Positions 1 through 9,007 of a stretch of DNA of 64,000 nt are shown here, piece by piece. Each line of letters opens with the position of its first letter. Position 1 is the stretch's first letter. This stretch comes from Salinilacustrithrix flava (GTDB lineage: Bacteria > Actinomycetota > Acidimicrobiia > Acidimicrobiales > Salinilacustritrichaceae). The stretch spans positions 868,001 to 932,000 of the forward strand of contig NZ_CP133888.1 in assembly GCF_041228405.1 (NCBI RefSeq), written 5' to 3'. A model generated the notes under the pieces. It searched no databases, was not told where the DNA came from, and saw only the letters and a program-made list of their open reading frames with translations. A program made the position numbers and the translations under genes.

Positions 1-2
1 AC

Positions 3-407
3 GCCCACCTGGACCGGTCCCGGGGCCGCGCTGCGCTCGCGGCGCGCACCGCGGCCCACCGCGAGCAGGGCCGCATCGACGACGCCGCCGTCCGCCTCGC
101 ACGGAGCGCGACCTCAGTGCTCGACGGCGCTGACCGCCGGTTGGACGAGGCCGCCCGCCGGCTCGTCGCCACCTCCCGCCGGCGCGTCGACGACGCCGCC
201 TCCCGCCTGGAGGTGCTGGCGACCCGAGCCGATCTGCTCGACCCCGTGCACGTGCTGTCCCGCGGGTGGTCGATCGCCCGGCGCGACGATCGCGGCATCG
301 TCCGCTCCGTCGACGACGTGGCGGTCGGGGACGTCCTGTCGGTGCGGGTCGGCGACGGCACCCTCCACGTCCGCGTCGAGCGCGTCGACCACGATGGCGG
401 GCCATGA
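3..407 (+). CDS. xseA: Exodeoxyribonuclease VII large subunit, C-terminal part
   Basis: Only the last 134 or so codons are in the window; the reading frame is open from base 3 and the N-terminal OB and catalytic domains lie off the left edge. The visible part is an Arg/Ala-rich helical (coiled-coil) stretch followed by the family's C-terminal signature, seen here as DPVHVLSRGWSIARR, and a short beta-rich tail. Exonuclease VII degrades single-stranded DNA together with XseB. The TGA stop overlaps the ATG of xseB (ATGA), which supports both the identity and co-translation. Confidence 0.93.
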   Translation, partial: AHLDRSRGRAALAARTAAHREQGRIDDAAVRLARSATSVLDGADRRLDEAARRLVATSRRRVDDAASRLEVLATRADLLDPVHVLSRGWSIARRDDRGIVRSVDDVAVGDVLSVRVGDGTLHVRVERVDHDGGP

Positions 408-637
408 GCTCGACCGACGCCCCTGACGACCGGGAGCCCGCCGGCTACGGCGAGGCGGTCACCGAGCTGGAGTCCATCCTCCGGGAGATCGAGGACGTGG
501 ACGTGGACGTCGACGTCCTGGCCGAGCGGGTCCGGCGGGCGGCGCAGCTCATCGACTGGTGCCGGGGCCGCATCCTGGCCGCCCGCACCGCCGTCGAGGA
601 CGCCACCGCCGACCTGGTCGACGACGACCCCTCCTGA
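404..637 (+). CDS. xseB: Exodeoxyribonuclease VII small subunit
   Basis: A 77-aa protein whose ATG overlaps the xseA stop by 4 nt. The helical core (GYGEAVTELESILREIE, then a V-D run and LAERVRRAAQLI) is the usual XseB helical-hairpin pattern, and the length matches the family. The acidic repeat VDVDVDV in the loop is a little unusual. It works with XseA in processive single-stranded DNA degradation in the cytoplasm. Confidence 0.93.
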   Translation: MSSTDAPDDREPAGYGEAVTELESILREIEDVDVDVDVLAERVRRAAQLIDWCRGRILAARTAVEDATADLVDDDPS

Positions 638-653
638 AGCTGCACCACCGCCC

Positions 654-1844
654 TCAGGCGGGTTCGAGCGAGCGGAGGACGTCGAACAGGAACGCCACGT
701 CGTGGTGGCGCAGGTCGACGTAGGACGAGTCGCCGGTGCGGGCCCGCAGCGACGAGCTCCGGAACCCCGGCTCGAACCACACCTCGCCGAACCCGTCGAT
801 GTCGACCGGCACGGCCGCACCCGACGCCAGGTCGGCATCACCGTCGACGAACACCTCGGCCACCTCGAGCAGCGCCGGGCCGGACGAGTAGAAGCGCACG
901 ATCTCCGCGCTGCCCGGCGCCGATGCGCCCCCGGCCGTCCCGCCACCGGCCGCGCGGAACACTGCCCCGTCGTCGACGTAGCCGGGAGGCACCGGGAGCG
1001 AGGTCTCCAGGCGCTCCAGGGTCTCGGCGTCGGCCTCCACCGCGATGGTGGTGAAGAGCCGGGAGAGCGCCTCCTCCTCGTCCACGACCGGACCGGGCTC
1101 GAACGAGGCGCCGTCGATCTCCGGATCGAGCTCGAGCGCGGTCGCGGTGCGCTCGACGACCACGCCGCCGCCGATCTCCCACCGCTCGTGGAGGACGAGG
1201 CCGGCGGCGTCGATGCAGACGTCGGTGTGCTCGCCGTCGCTGGGGGCGGTGGCCAGCCCCGCACTCGGCGGCTGGCCCGTGCGGTACACGGTGCAGGTGC
1301 GGCCGAGGTGCTCCTGTTCGCCGCGGACCTCGACCAGGCCCAGCGACCGCATGGCGCCGACCGCCGCGGCGGGGTGCTGGTCGTAGGCGGCGCGGTGCAG
1401 CTCGGGCTGGATCGGCAACCACCCCTCCTCGTCGGAGAGGTACTGCTGCAGGCGGCGTCGCGAGGTCGACGTGCCCGAGATCACGAGCTCGCCGCGCCGG
1501 GACACCACCAGGGACTCGTAGGGGCGCCGCACCGTCCACTCCTCGGTCCGGGCCAGACCGTTCTCCACCACCTCGTAGGTGATCCGGTACGACTGCGGCG
1601 GGTCCACCTCGGGTGGGGGCGCCAGCAGCGCGTCCACCGGGACCCGCTGGACCGGGGCGGCGGTGGTGGACGTCGTCGGCGCCACCGTGGTCGTGCTCGG
1701 TGGTGCCGAGGTCGGCGGCGCGGCGCCGTCGTCACCGGCGGTCGAGCGCGCCACGACCAGAACCAGCACGCCGACGACGACCACCGCGAGCAGGGCCGGC
1801 ACCAGCGGGTGGATGCGGGTCCCCCGAGCCATGGCGGCCAGCAT
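654..1844 (-). CDS. Membrane-anchored secreted protein of unknown function
   Basis: 396 aa. Residues about 12-33 form one hydrophobic segment after a basic start (MARGTRIHP), followed by a Thr/Ser/Pro/Ala-rich linker to about residue 65 and then a soluble extracytoplasmic domain of about 330 residues. There is no lipobox, so the N-terminus looks like a signal anchor. The ORF begins MLAAMARG; the second Met (position 1832) is an equally good start. The body resembles actinobacterial LolA/MucB-like outer domains in general layout (repeated beta-strand pattern, one Cys pair) but I do not recognise a family. It faces xseB tail to tail. Confidence 0.75.
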   Translation of the reverse strand: MLAAMARGTRIHPLVPALLAVVVVGVLVLVVARSTAGDDGAAPPTSAPPSTTTVAPTTSTTAAPVQRVPVDALLAPPPEVDPPQSYRITYEVVENGLARTEEWTVRRPYESLVVSRRGELVISGTSTSRRRLQQYLSDEEGWLPIQPELHRAAYDQHPAAAVGAMRSLGLVEVRGEQEHLGRTCTVYRTGQPPSAGLATAPSDGEHTDVCIDAAGLVLHERWEIGGGVVVERTATALELDPEIDGASFEPGPVVDEEEALSRLFTTIAVEADAETLERLETSLPVPPGYVDDGAVFRAAGGGTAGGASAPGSAEIVRFYSSGPALLEVAEVFVDGDADLASGAAVPVDIDGFGEVWFEPGFRSSSLRARTGDSSYVDLRHHDVAFLFDVLRSLEPA

Positions 1845-1915
1845 GCCAGCCGGGCCGGAGGCGGTCGGCAGCGCGAGGGCACCGTCGACCAGCAGCGCCG
1901 TAGGCTCGGGGCACC

Positions 1916-2989
1916 ATGCCCCAACCGACCCGCAGTGCCGTCCCGACGCCGCCGAGCCTCCTGCACGTGGCCGATGTCGTCGAGGTCAGGCTCACCGCGC
2001 TGCTCGACGCCGAGGTGGCGCGCTGGTCCGCGCTCACCAGCGACCTCGTCGAGCCGCTCGACGCCCTGCGCTCGCTCGTCATGGCCGGAGGCAAGCGCCT
2101 CCGTCCCGCCTTCTGCTTCTGGGGCTTCGTCGGCGCCGGCGGCGACCCCGACGACCCCATCGTCGTCGACGCCGGGGCTGCCTTCGAGCTGCTCCAGGCC
2201 TTCGCCCTCGTGCACGACGACGTCATGGACGGCTCCGCCACCCGCCGGGGGTTCCGCACCGCCCACCTGGCCTTCGCGGACCGCCACCAGCTGGAGGTGT
2301 GGCGCGGGGAGGGCCGTCGCTTCGGCGAGGGCGTGGCCATCCTCATCGGCGACCTCGCCCACGTCTACGCCGACCTGCTGCTGCGCGATGCCCACCGCGA
2401 GGTCCTCGACGTCTGGGACGAGCTGCGCATCGAGCTCAACGTCGGCCAGTACCTCGACATCCTCGGCACGGCCCGGGGCGACACCGATCCCGAGGGCGCC
2501 CGCCGGATCGCCCGGTACAAGTCCGGCAAGTACACGATCGAGCGCCCGCTCCACGTCGGGGCGGCCCTGGCCGGCCGCTACGCCGAGCTCGGACCGGTGC
2601 TGTCCGCCTACGGCGACCCGCTCGGGGAGGCCTTCCAGCTGCGCGACGACATCCTCGGCGCGTTCGGCGAGGGCACCGTCATCGGCAAGCCGGTGGGCGA
2701 CGACCTGCGCGAGGGCAAGCCCACCCCCCTGCTCGCCGCCGCCAGCGGCGCGGCCGACGCCGGCCAGCGGGACGTGCTCGCCCGCATCGGCGAGCCGGAC
2801 CTCACCGACGACGAGGTCTCGGCCATCCAGGCGACCCTGCGGGACACGGGGGCCCTCGACGAGATCGAGGCCCAGATCGCGCAGCTGTCCGCCAGCGCCA
2901 TCGCCGCCATCCAGGAGGCCGACATCATCGAAGAGGCCCGGACCGCGCTCGTCGACCTGGCCCACTTCGTCGCCTGGCGGGAGACATGA
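1916..2989 (+). CDS. crtE: Polyprenyl (geranylgeranyl) diphosphate synthase
   Basis: 357 aa, all-helical trans-isoprenyl diphosphate synthase. Visible motifs are GGKRLRP (about 59-64), the first Asp-rich motif HDDVMDG (D101, D102, D105) with the following TRRG, and the second motif RDDILG (about 242-247). It condenses isopentenyl diphosphate onto allylic primers; being first in the carotenoid operon it should make the C20 precursor GGPP. Chain length is inferred from context, not measured. It sits 33 bp upstream of crtI and is divergent from the secreted-protein gene, so the operon promoter probably lies in 1845-1915. Confidence 0.93.
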   Translation: MPQPTRSAVPTPPSLLHVADVVEVRLTALLDAEVARWSALTSDLVEPLDALRSLVMAGGKRLRPAFCFWGFVGAGGDPDDPIVVDAGAAFELLQAFALVHDDVMDGSATRRGFRTAHLAFADRHQLEVWRGEGRRFGEGVAILIGDLAHVYADLLLRDAHREVLDVWDELRIELNVGQYLDILGTARGDTDPEGARRIARYKSGKYTIERPLHVGAALAGRYAELGPVLSAYGDPLGEAFQLRDDILGAFGEGTVIGKPVGDDLREGKPTPLLAAASGAADAGQRDVLARIGEPDLTDDEVSAIQATLRDTGALDEIEAQIAQLSASAIAAIQEADIIEEARTALVDLAHFVAWRET

Positions 2990-3022
2990 CATCCAGACGC
3001 CGTCCGGCTCCGGAGACCTGAC

Positions 3023-4534
3023 GTGCGAACCATCGTCGTCGGTGCCGGACTGGGTGGCCTGTCGGCCGCAGCACATCTGCGCGGGCGCGGCCACGACGTG
3101 CTCGTGCTGGAGAAGGCCGTCGTCCCGGGTGGGCGCAACGGCCTGCTGGAGCTCGGCGGCTACCGCTTCGACACGGGCCCCACCGTGTTCACGATGCCCG
3201 ACCTGCTGCGGTCCGCATTCGAGGCGCTCGGGTCCGAGATGGACGACTTCGTCACCCTGAAGCCGGTCGATCCGATGTACCGGGCCACGTACCACGACGG
3301 CTCCGAGCTGCGGGTGTGGCACGGCCGCGACCGCATGACCCAGGAGATCCGCGAGGTCGTCGGCCCCGAGGCCGCCCGGCAGTTCGGCCGCTTCGCCGAC
3401 TGGCTCCGCGAGCTGTACGTGCTCGAGCGCGACCACTTCATCGACGCCAACTTCGACTCGCCGCTCGACCTGGCCTGGCCGCTCAAGCCGGCGCTCGATC
3501 TGGTCCGCCTCGGCGGCTTCGGCAAGCTCGGCAAGAAGGTGGCGTCGTACTTCGACGACCACCGGCTGCAGAAGATCTTCGGCTTCCAGTCCATGTACGC
3601 CGGCCTCGCCCCCTACGAGGCGCTGGCCATCTACTGCGTCATCACCTACATGGACTCCATCGAGGGCGTGTACTTCCCCGAGGGCGGGATGCACGCCGTC
3701 CCCGCCGGGCTCGCCGCAGCGCTGGAGAAGGCCGGCACCGAGCTCCGCTACGGCGTCGAGGTCGACCGCATCGTGCTGGCCGAGGGCACCAGCGGACAGG
3801 TCCGTGGCGTCCACGTCACCAACCCCGACGGCACCACCGAGCTGCTCGAGGCCGACGCCGTCGTGTGCAACCCCGACCTCCCCGTCGCCTACCGCACCCT
3901 GCTCCCCGGGCTGAAGCAGCCCTTCAACGTGCGCCACGGCCACTACTCCCCCAGCTGCGCCCTCTGGCACGTCGGTGTGACGGGAGCGCTGCCAGAACGG
4001 ACGGCGCACCACAACATCCACTTCGGCCAGGAGTGGGACGGCGCGTTCGAGGACCTGCTGAAGCGGGGGACGCTGATGGGCGACCCGTCGATCCTCGTCA
4101 CCGTCCACAGCCTCGACGAGCCGTCGCTGGTGCCCGACCGGGGCGACGGGGCAACCCGCAACTCCCTCTACGTGCTCGAACCCGTCCCGAACCTGGACGG
4201 CACGATCGACTGGACCCGCGAGCGGGACCGGCTGCACGATTCGCTCCAGCGCCGCCTCGGCGCCATGGGCTACCCGGTCAGCGCCGCCGACATCGAGGTC
4301 GAGGCCTTCGTCGACCCCACCGACTGGGAGCGCCAGGGCATGGAGCGCGGCACGCCGTTCGCCCTGTCCCACAAGTTCCTCCAGACCGGCCCGTTCCGGC
4401 CCAACAACGTCACCAAGCACGCCCCCGGCCTCGTGTTCGTCGGGTCCGGGACGCTGCCCGGCGTCGGGGTGCCGATGGTGCTGATCTCCGGCAAGCTCGC
4501 CGCCGAGCGGGTCGACCAGCTCGAGAGCCGATGA
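3023..4534 (+). CDS. crtI: Phytoene desaturase (CrtI family)
   Basis: 503 aa FAD enzyme. The N-terminus has the Rossmann FAD motif VVGAGLGGLSAAAHL and VPGGRNG, then FDTGPTVFTMPDLL typical of CrtI; the C-terminus carries the substrate/FAD closing motif VGSGTLPGVGVPMVLISGK. It introduces double bonds into phytoene, ending at lycopene or a related product. GTG start at 3023; the stop overlaps the crtB ATG (ATGA). Its position between crtE and crtB makes it the primary desaturase, as opposed to the second CrtI-like gene at 6112. Confidence 0.94.
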   Translation: MRTIVVGAGLGGLSAAAHLRGRGHDVLVLEKAVVPGGRNGLLELGGYRFDTGPTVFTMPDLLRSAFEALGSEMDDFVTLKPVDPMYRATYHDGSELRVWHGRDRMTQEIREVVGPEAARQFGRFADWLRELYVLERDHFIDANFDSPLDLAWPLKPALDLVRLGGFGKLGKKVASYFDDHRLQKIFGFQSMYAGLAPYEALAIYCVITYMDSIEGVYFPEGGMHAVPAGLAAALEKAGTELRYGVEVDRIVLAEGTSGQVRGVHVTNPDGTTELLEADAVVCNPDLPVAYRTLLPGLKQPFNVRHGHYSPSCALWHVGVTGALPERTAHHNIHFGQEWDGAFEDLLKRGTLMGDPSILVTVHSLDEPSLVPDRGDGATRNSLYVLEPVPNLDGTIDWTRERDRLHDSLQRRLGAMGYPVSAADIEVEAFVDPTDWERQGMERGTPFALSHKFLQTGPFRPNNVTKHAPGLVFVGSGTLPGVGVPMVLISGKLAAERVDQLESR

Positions 4535-5397
4535 GCACCACGCCCATCACGCTCGAGCAGAGCTACGCGCACTCCAAGGCGCTGAACAAGCGCAACGGCA
4601 CCACCTACTACTGGGCCACCACGGTGCTGCCGGTCGTCAAGCGGCACCACGTCCACGCCCTCTACGGGTTCTGCCGCCACGCCGACGACATCGTCGACGA
4701 CCTCGGCGACGTGGCCACCGACGTGCGGGCCAAGGCGCTGGCCGACTTCGGCGACCGCTTCTTCGAGGACCTCGAGGCCGGCGACAGCGACGACCTCGTG
4801 CTGAAGGCGATGGTCCACACGGTGCGGGCGTTCCGCATCGACCCCGACTGCGTGCGCCGGTTCCTGCGCTCGATGGCCATGGACCTCACCGTCGAGACCT
4901 ACGAGACCTGGGATGACCTGCTCGACTACATGGATGGCTCGGCGGCAGTGATCGGCGAGATGATGCTCCCGATCCTCGAGCCGACCGACCCGGCCGCGCT
5001 CGCGCCGGCGCGTGAGCTCGGCAACGCCTTCCAGCTCACCAACTTCCTGCGCGACATCGATGAGGACCTCGACCGGTCGCGCGTCTACGTCCCCCAGGAG
5101 GACATCCGCCGCTTCGGTGCCGAGTCGGCCTTCGAGACCCGGACGGCGACGCCCGAGTTCCAGGCGCTGATGCGCTTCGAGATCGAGCGGGCCCGGCAGC
5201 TGTACGCCGTGGCGGACACCGGCATCGCCCTCCTGCCCGGCCGCTCCGGACGATCCATCCGCGCCGCCCGCACCCTCTACGCCCGCATCCTCGACCAGAT
5301 CGAGGCCCAGGGGCTCGACGTGTTCCACGCACGTGCCAGGGTGCCCACGTGGCAGAAGGTGACCATCGCCGGACGGGCGCTGCTCCTCGGTCGATGA
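4531..5397 (+). CDS. crtB: Phytoene synthase
   Basis: 288 aa squalene/phytoene synthase. The open frame extends upstream inside crtI, but the ATG at 4531 overlaps the crtI stop and gives the normal family length. Two Asp-rich motifs are visible: ADDIVDD near residue 50 and the second motif FLRDIDEDLDRSRVY with YVPQED. It joins two GGPP molecules head to head to phytoene at the membrane surface. The stop overlaps the next ATG by 4 nt. Confidence 0.95.
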   Translation: MSTTPITLEQSYAHSKALNKRNGTTYYWATTVLPVVKRHHVHALYGFCRHADDIVDDLGDVATDVRAKALADFGDRFFEDLEAGDSDDLVLKAMVHTVRAFRIDPDCVRRFLRSMAMDLTVETYETWDDLLDYMDGSAAVIGEMMLPILEPTDPAALAPARELGNAFQLTNFLRDIDEDLDRSRVYVPQEDIRRFGAESAFETRTATPEFQALMRFEIERARQLYAVADTGIALLPGRSGRSIRAARTLYARILDQIEAQGLDVFHARARVPTWQKVTIAGRALLLGR

Positions 5398-6110
5398 CCT
5401 CGCGCCTCGCGTGGGCGCCGTTCGCCGCGCTGGCGCTCCTCCAGATCGGCATCCCCCTCACCGACGACGACGCCACCCTCGAGTGGCTCTCGTCCCTGGT
5501 GGTCGTCGCCTTCTTCCTCACGGTCCTCGTCATCACCGTCGCCCGCTGGGGTCTGGCCCGGGCCCTCGGTGCCGCCGCGTTCGTGGTGGCCGCCACCCTC
5601 GCCGTCGAGAAGCTGGGCACGGCCACCGGCTTCCCGTTCGGGGAGTACGACTACACCGGCGCCCTCCAGCCCACGGTCGGCGGGGTTCCGGTGATCGTCC
5701 CGCTGGCGTGGTTCGCCATGGGCGCCACCGCGCTGGAGGTCGGGCACCACGTCGGCTCCCGGATCGTGGCCGTCGTCGTCGGCGCGCTCGGGCTGACGGC
5801 GTGGGATCTGTTCCTCGACCCCCAGATGGTCGAAGCCGGCTACTGGGAGTGGGCCGTCGACGGCGCCTACCAGGGCATCCCGCTGTCCAACTACGGGGGC
5901 TGGCTGCTCACCGGGCTGGTCGTGCTGGCCGTCGTCGAGATCATCCGCCCGGCCCGGCCACCGTCGCCGGGCCTGCGTTGGCTCTACACGTGGTGGGCGG
6001 TCATGAGCACCATCGGCTTCGTCGTGTTCTTCGGGCGTCCCTGGGTGGGCCTGGTCGGCGGTGTGGGCATGGGTGCGATCACCGCACTGGCCTGGATGCG
6101 GGCGCGCTGA
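5394..6110 (+). CDS. cruF: CruF-like carotenoid 1,2-hydratase (Caroten_synth/DUF422 family)
   Basis: 238 aa with about seven hydrophobic segments, starting at an ATG that overlaps crtB. The motif GFPFGEYDYTG and the later DLFLDPQMV and GYWEW are hallmarks of the COG2324 membrane family, which includes CruF (gamma-carotene 1',2'-hydratase) and bacterioruberin hydratases. It would add water across the terminal psi-end double bond to give a 1'-hydroxyl. The family call is firm; the exact substrate is inferred from the neighbouring cyclase, hydroxylase and desaturase genes. Confidence 0.85.
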   Translation: MTSRLAWAPFAALALLQIGIPLTDDDATLEWLSSLVVVAFFLTVLVITVARWGLARALGAAAFVVAATLAVEKLGTATGFPFGEYDYTGALQPTVGGVPVIVPLAWFAMGATALEVGHHVGSRIVAVVVGALGLTAWDLFLDPQMVEAGYWEWAVDGAYQGIPLSNYGGWLLTGLVVLAVVEIIRPARPPSPGLRWLYTWWAVMSTIGFVVFFGRPWVGLVGGVGMGAITALAWMRAR

Positions 6111-6111
6111 C

Positions 6112-7581
6112 GTGGCCTCGGTCGTGGTCGTCGGCGCCGGCGTGGGCGGCCTCGCCGCGTCGATCCACCTCGCCGCGGCCGGCCACGACGTGGTCGTCCT
6201 CGAGCGGCTGGATCGCGCCGGCGGGAAGCTGGCCGAGCACACCGCCGCCGGGTTCACGTGGGAGACCGGCCCGTCCCTGCTGACGCTGCCCGGAGTGTTC
6301 CGCGACCTCGCCGCCGCCGCCGGTCGCTCGCTCGACGACCTCGTCGCCCTCCGCCGGCTGGACCCGATCTGCCGCTACCGCTTCGCCGACGGCACCACGT
6401 TCGACCACCGGGCCGACCTCGACGACGCGGTCGCGGCAGCCGACGCGCTCTCGCCGGGCAGCGGCGAGGAGTGGCAGTCCTTCATGGCGCATGCACGCGA
6501 GGTGTGGGAGGTGTCGGAGCGCACGTTCTTCGCCGGGGCCATGTCCTCCCCCCTCGAGCTGCTCGGCCGGATGCGCTCGCCCCGCGACCTGCTGGCCATC
6601 GACCCGCTCCGATCGCTGCACACCCGGGCGTCGGCCTCGTTCTCCGACCCCCGCCTGGTGCAGTACGTGGACCGCTACGCCACCTACTCCGGGTCGTCCC
6701 CGTTCCGGGCGCCGGCGACGCTCGCCTGCATCGCCCACATCGAGCAGTCGTTGGGCGGCTGGTACGTCGACGGCGGGCTCGGCCGGCTGGCCGACGCGCT
6801 GGTGGAGCTGGCCGCCGGCGCCGGCGTGGAGATCCGCACCGGCGTCGACGTCGAGGAGATCGAGCGCCGGGACGGAGCGGCCACCGGCGTGCGCCTGGCC
6901 AGCGGGGAGCACGTGGCCGCCGATGCGGTGGTCGCCAACGTCGACGCCCTCCACCTGTACCGCGACCTGCTCCCCCACCGACTGCGCCGGCGGCGGGCCG
7001 AGGCCGCGCCCCGATCGTCCTCGGGCTTCGTGCTCCTGCTCGGCGTCGAGGGCGAGACCCCGGACCTGGCCCACCACAACCTGTCGTTCTCGGCCGACTA
7101 CGAGACGGAGTTCGACCAGCTCTTCGACGCCGGGGTCCCGGCCACCGACCCCTCCGTCTACGTCTGCGCCGCGTCCGTCACCGACCCGGCGCAGGCGCCG
7201 GCCGGGCACGAGAGCTGGTTCGTGCTCGTCAACGCACCCGAGGGCGCCGGCGACATGCCCGGCTACGGCGACCACCTGCTCGACGTGATGGCCGAGCGGG
7301 GCTGGGACCTGTCGGGTCGCATCGTGCACCACGAGCAGATCAGCCCGGCCGACATCGAGTCCCGCTTCCGCACCCCGGGCGGCGCGATCTACGGCACGTC
7401 GTCCAACGGTCGGGCCGCGGCGTTCCTCCGCCCGGGCAACCGGGGACCGCTCGACCGGCTCTACCTCTGCGGCGGCAGCAGCCACCCCGGCGGCGGCCTG
7501 CCCCTCGTGGCGATGAGCGGCGCCATCGCCGCCGGCCTCTGCGCCGCAGACCTCGGGGCGCCCCGCAAGGATCGGCGCTGA
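6112..7581 (+). CDS. crtD: Second CrtI-family desaturase, probably CrtD-like 3',4'-desaturase
   Basis: 489 aa from a GTG at 6112, one base after the cruF-like stop; an upstream in-frame GTG lies inside cruF and is rejected. N-terminal FAD motif VVGAGVGGLAASIHLAAAG, then AGGKLAEHTAAGFTWETGPSLL, and the C-terminal GGSSHPGGGLPLVAMSG typical of CrtD/CrtI paralogues. A second desaturase coupled to a 1,2-hydratase is the usual arrangement for 3',4'-desaturation of 1'-hydroxy carotenoids (CrtD). It could alternatively be a CrtO/CrtN-type oxidase; paralogy is clear, substrate is inferred. Confidence 0.82.
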   Translation: MASVVVVGAGVGGLAASIHLAAAGHDVVVLERLDRAGGKLAEHTAAGFTWETGPSLLTLPGVFRDLAAAAGRSLDDLVALRRLDPICRYRFADGTTFDHRADLDDAVAAADALSPGSGEEWQSFMAHAREVWEVSERTFFAGAMSSPLELLGRMRSPRDLLAIDPLRSLHTRASASFSDPRLVQYVDRYATYSGSSPFRAPATLACIAHIEQSLGGWYVDGGLGRLADALVELAAGAGVEIRTGVDVEEIERRDGAATGVRLASGEHVAADAVVANVDALHLYRDLLPHRLRRRRAEAAPRSSSGFVLLLGVEGETPDLAHHNLSFSADYETEFDQLFDAGVPATDPSVYVCAASVTDPAQAPAGHESWFVLVNAPEGAGDMPGYGDHLLDVMAERGWDLSGRIVHHEQISPADIESRFRTPGGAIYGTSSNGRAAAFLRPGNRGPLDRLYLCGGSSHPGGGLPLVAMSGAIAAGLCAADLGAPRKDRR

Positions 7582-7693
7582 ACCGAGCGCATCCGCACCT
7601 TCGTCGCCGATCGGCGGCGAGCGTTCACCGGGACAGGCCTCGAGGGCAACGAGCTCTGCATCTGACGCCGCAGCCGCGACAGCAGCACTGCCA

Positions 7694-7705
7694 GTTCCCG
7701 GGAAC
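7694..7705. promoter_or_regulatory. Perfect 12-bp palindrome upstream of the alcohol dehydrogenase
   Basis: GTTCCCGGGAAC is a perfect dyad 59 bp before the ADH start, in a 182-bp intergenic gap that otherwise holds only a weaker palindrome (7605-7616, CGCCGATCGGCG). It looks like an operator half-site pair, but no regulator in the window can be tied to it. Confidence 0.35.
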
Positions 7706-7763
7706 GCGCATGGCGCCCCCCGGCCCGGGGGTAGCGACACCCCAGCACCCGACGGGAGGACCC

Positions 7764-8945
7764 ATGCGCGCACTCACCTGGCACGGCAAGCGAGACGTCC
7801 GAGTCGAGGACGTCCCCGACCCGAGGATCGAGGAGCCGACGGACGCGATCATCGAGATCACCTCGTCCGGTCTGTGCGGCTCCGACCTGCACCTCTACGA
7901 GGTGCTCGGGCCGTACCTGCACGCCGGCGACGTCCTCGGCCACGAGCCGATGGGCATCGTCCGGGAGGTCGGCTCCGGCGTCTCGAACATCAAGGCCGGA
8001 GACCGGGTCGTGATCCCGTTCCAGATCGCCTGCGGCTCCTGCTTCATGTGCGGCGAGGGCCTGCACACCCAGTGCGAGACCACGCAGGTGACCGAGCAGG
8101 GCATGGGCGCCGCCCTCTTCGGCTACACCGACCTGTACGGCAGCGTCCCCGGCGCGCAGGCCCAGTACCTGCGGGTCCCCCAGGCCCACTTCGGCCCGAT
8201 CGTCGTGCCGGAGGGGCCGCCGGACGACCGCTTCCTCTTCCTCTCAGACGTGCTGCCCACGGCGTGGCAGGCCGTCGCCTACGCCGACACCCCGGAGGGC
8301 GGCACCCTGGCCGTGCTCGGCCTCGGGCCGATCGGCGAGATGGCGTGCCGGATCGCCAAGCACCTCGGCGTCGAGCGGGTCATCGGCATCGACCTCGTCC
8401 CCGGCCGCCTCGCCCGCGCCGCAGCACGCGGGGTGGAGACCATCGACCTCCGTGACCACAAGGACGTCGCCGAGGTCGTCAAGGAGATGACCTCGGGTCG
8501 CGGCGCCGACGCCGTGATCGACGCGGTCGGCATGGAGGCCCACGGTGCACCGGTCGGCAAGCTCGCCCACCAGATGCTGTCGTACCTGCCCGACGCGCTC
8601 GGCCGGAAGATCATGGAGACCGCCGGCATCGACCGCCTCGGCGCGCTGTACCCGGCGCTCGAGATGGTCCGCCGCGGCGGCACCGTGTCGCTCATCGGCG
8701 TCTACGGCGGCTCCGCCGACCCCATGCCGATGCTGAACATGTTCGACAAGCAGATCCAGCTGCGGATGGGCCAGGCCAACGTGAAGCGCTGGGTCGACGA
8801 CATCATGCCGCTGCTCACCGACGACGACCCGCTCGGCGTGGACGACTTCGCCACCCACCGGGTCCCGCTCGAGCAGGCCCCGCAGATGTACGAGGACTTC
8901 CAGAAGAAGCGCGACGGCGTCTTCAAGGTCGTCTTCCAGCCCTGA
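7764..8945 (+). CDS. Zinc-dependent alcohol dehydrogenase
   Basis: 393 aa medium-chain dehydrogenase. ATG at 7764 follows a GGGAGGA ribosome site. Catalytic zinc ligands are seen as GLCGSDLH and GHEPMG; structural zinc cysteines as CGSCFMCGEGLHTQC; the nucleotide fold as LGLGPIGEMACRIA followed by GIDLVPGRL, an Asp after the beta-alpha-beta unit that favours NAD. The sequence resembles the glutathione-independent formaldehyde dehydrogenase/threonine dehydrogenase-like branch (long insertion, C-terminal FKVVFQP). It sits after the carotenoid operon but behind its own gap, so a link to pigment synthesis is not supported. Confidence 0.88.
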   Translation: MRALTWHGKRDVRVEDVPDPRIEEPTDAIIEITSSGLCGSDLHLYEVLGPYLHAGDVLGHEPMGIVREVGSGVSNIKAGDRVVIPFQIACGSCFMCGEGLHTQCETTQVTEQGMGAALFGYTDLYGSVPGAQAQYLRVPQAHFGPIVVPEGPPDDRFLFLSDVLPTAWQAVAYADTPEGGTLAVLGLGPIGEMACRIAKHLGVERVIGIDLVPGRLARAAARGVETIDLRDHKDVAEVVKEMTSGRGADAVIDAVGMEAHGAPVGKLAHQMLSYLPDALGRKIMETAGIDRLGALYPALEMVRRGGTVSLIGVYGGSADPMPMLNMFDKQIQLRMGQANVKRWVDDIMPLLTDDDPLGVDDFATHRVPLEQAPQMYEDFQKKRDGVFKVVFQP

Positions 8946-8967
8946 CGCTCGCCCCCGCCCGGACATC

Positions 8968-9003
8968 CCGTGGATCCCGACCACCCGTGGTCGGGATCCA
9001 CGG
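8968..9003. terminator. Strong bidirectional hairpin terminator
   Basis: A perfect 17-bp stem with a 2-nt loop, followed on the plus strand by CTTTTC. It lies exactly between the convergent ends of the alcohol dehydrogenase and the beta-galactosidase, so it most likely stops transcription from both sides; the T run is only on the plus-strand side. Confidence 0.88.
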
Positions 9004-9007
9004 CTTT

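Noticed and set aside
702..3260. Very long plus-strand open frame of 852 codons across the secreted-protein and crtE genes
   Set aside because: Its product is Arg/Pro/Gly-rich with no domain; it is a frame shadow caused by high GC. The same holds for the other long antisense frames (for example 1481-4420 minus, 8987-12265 plus).
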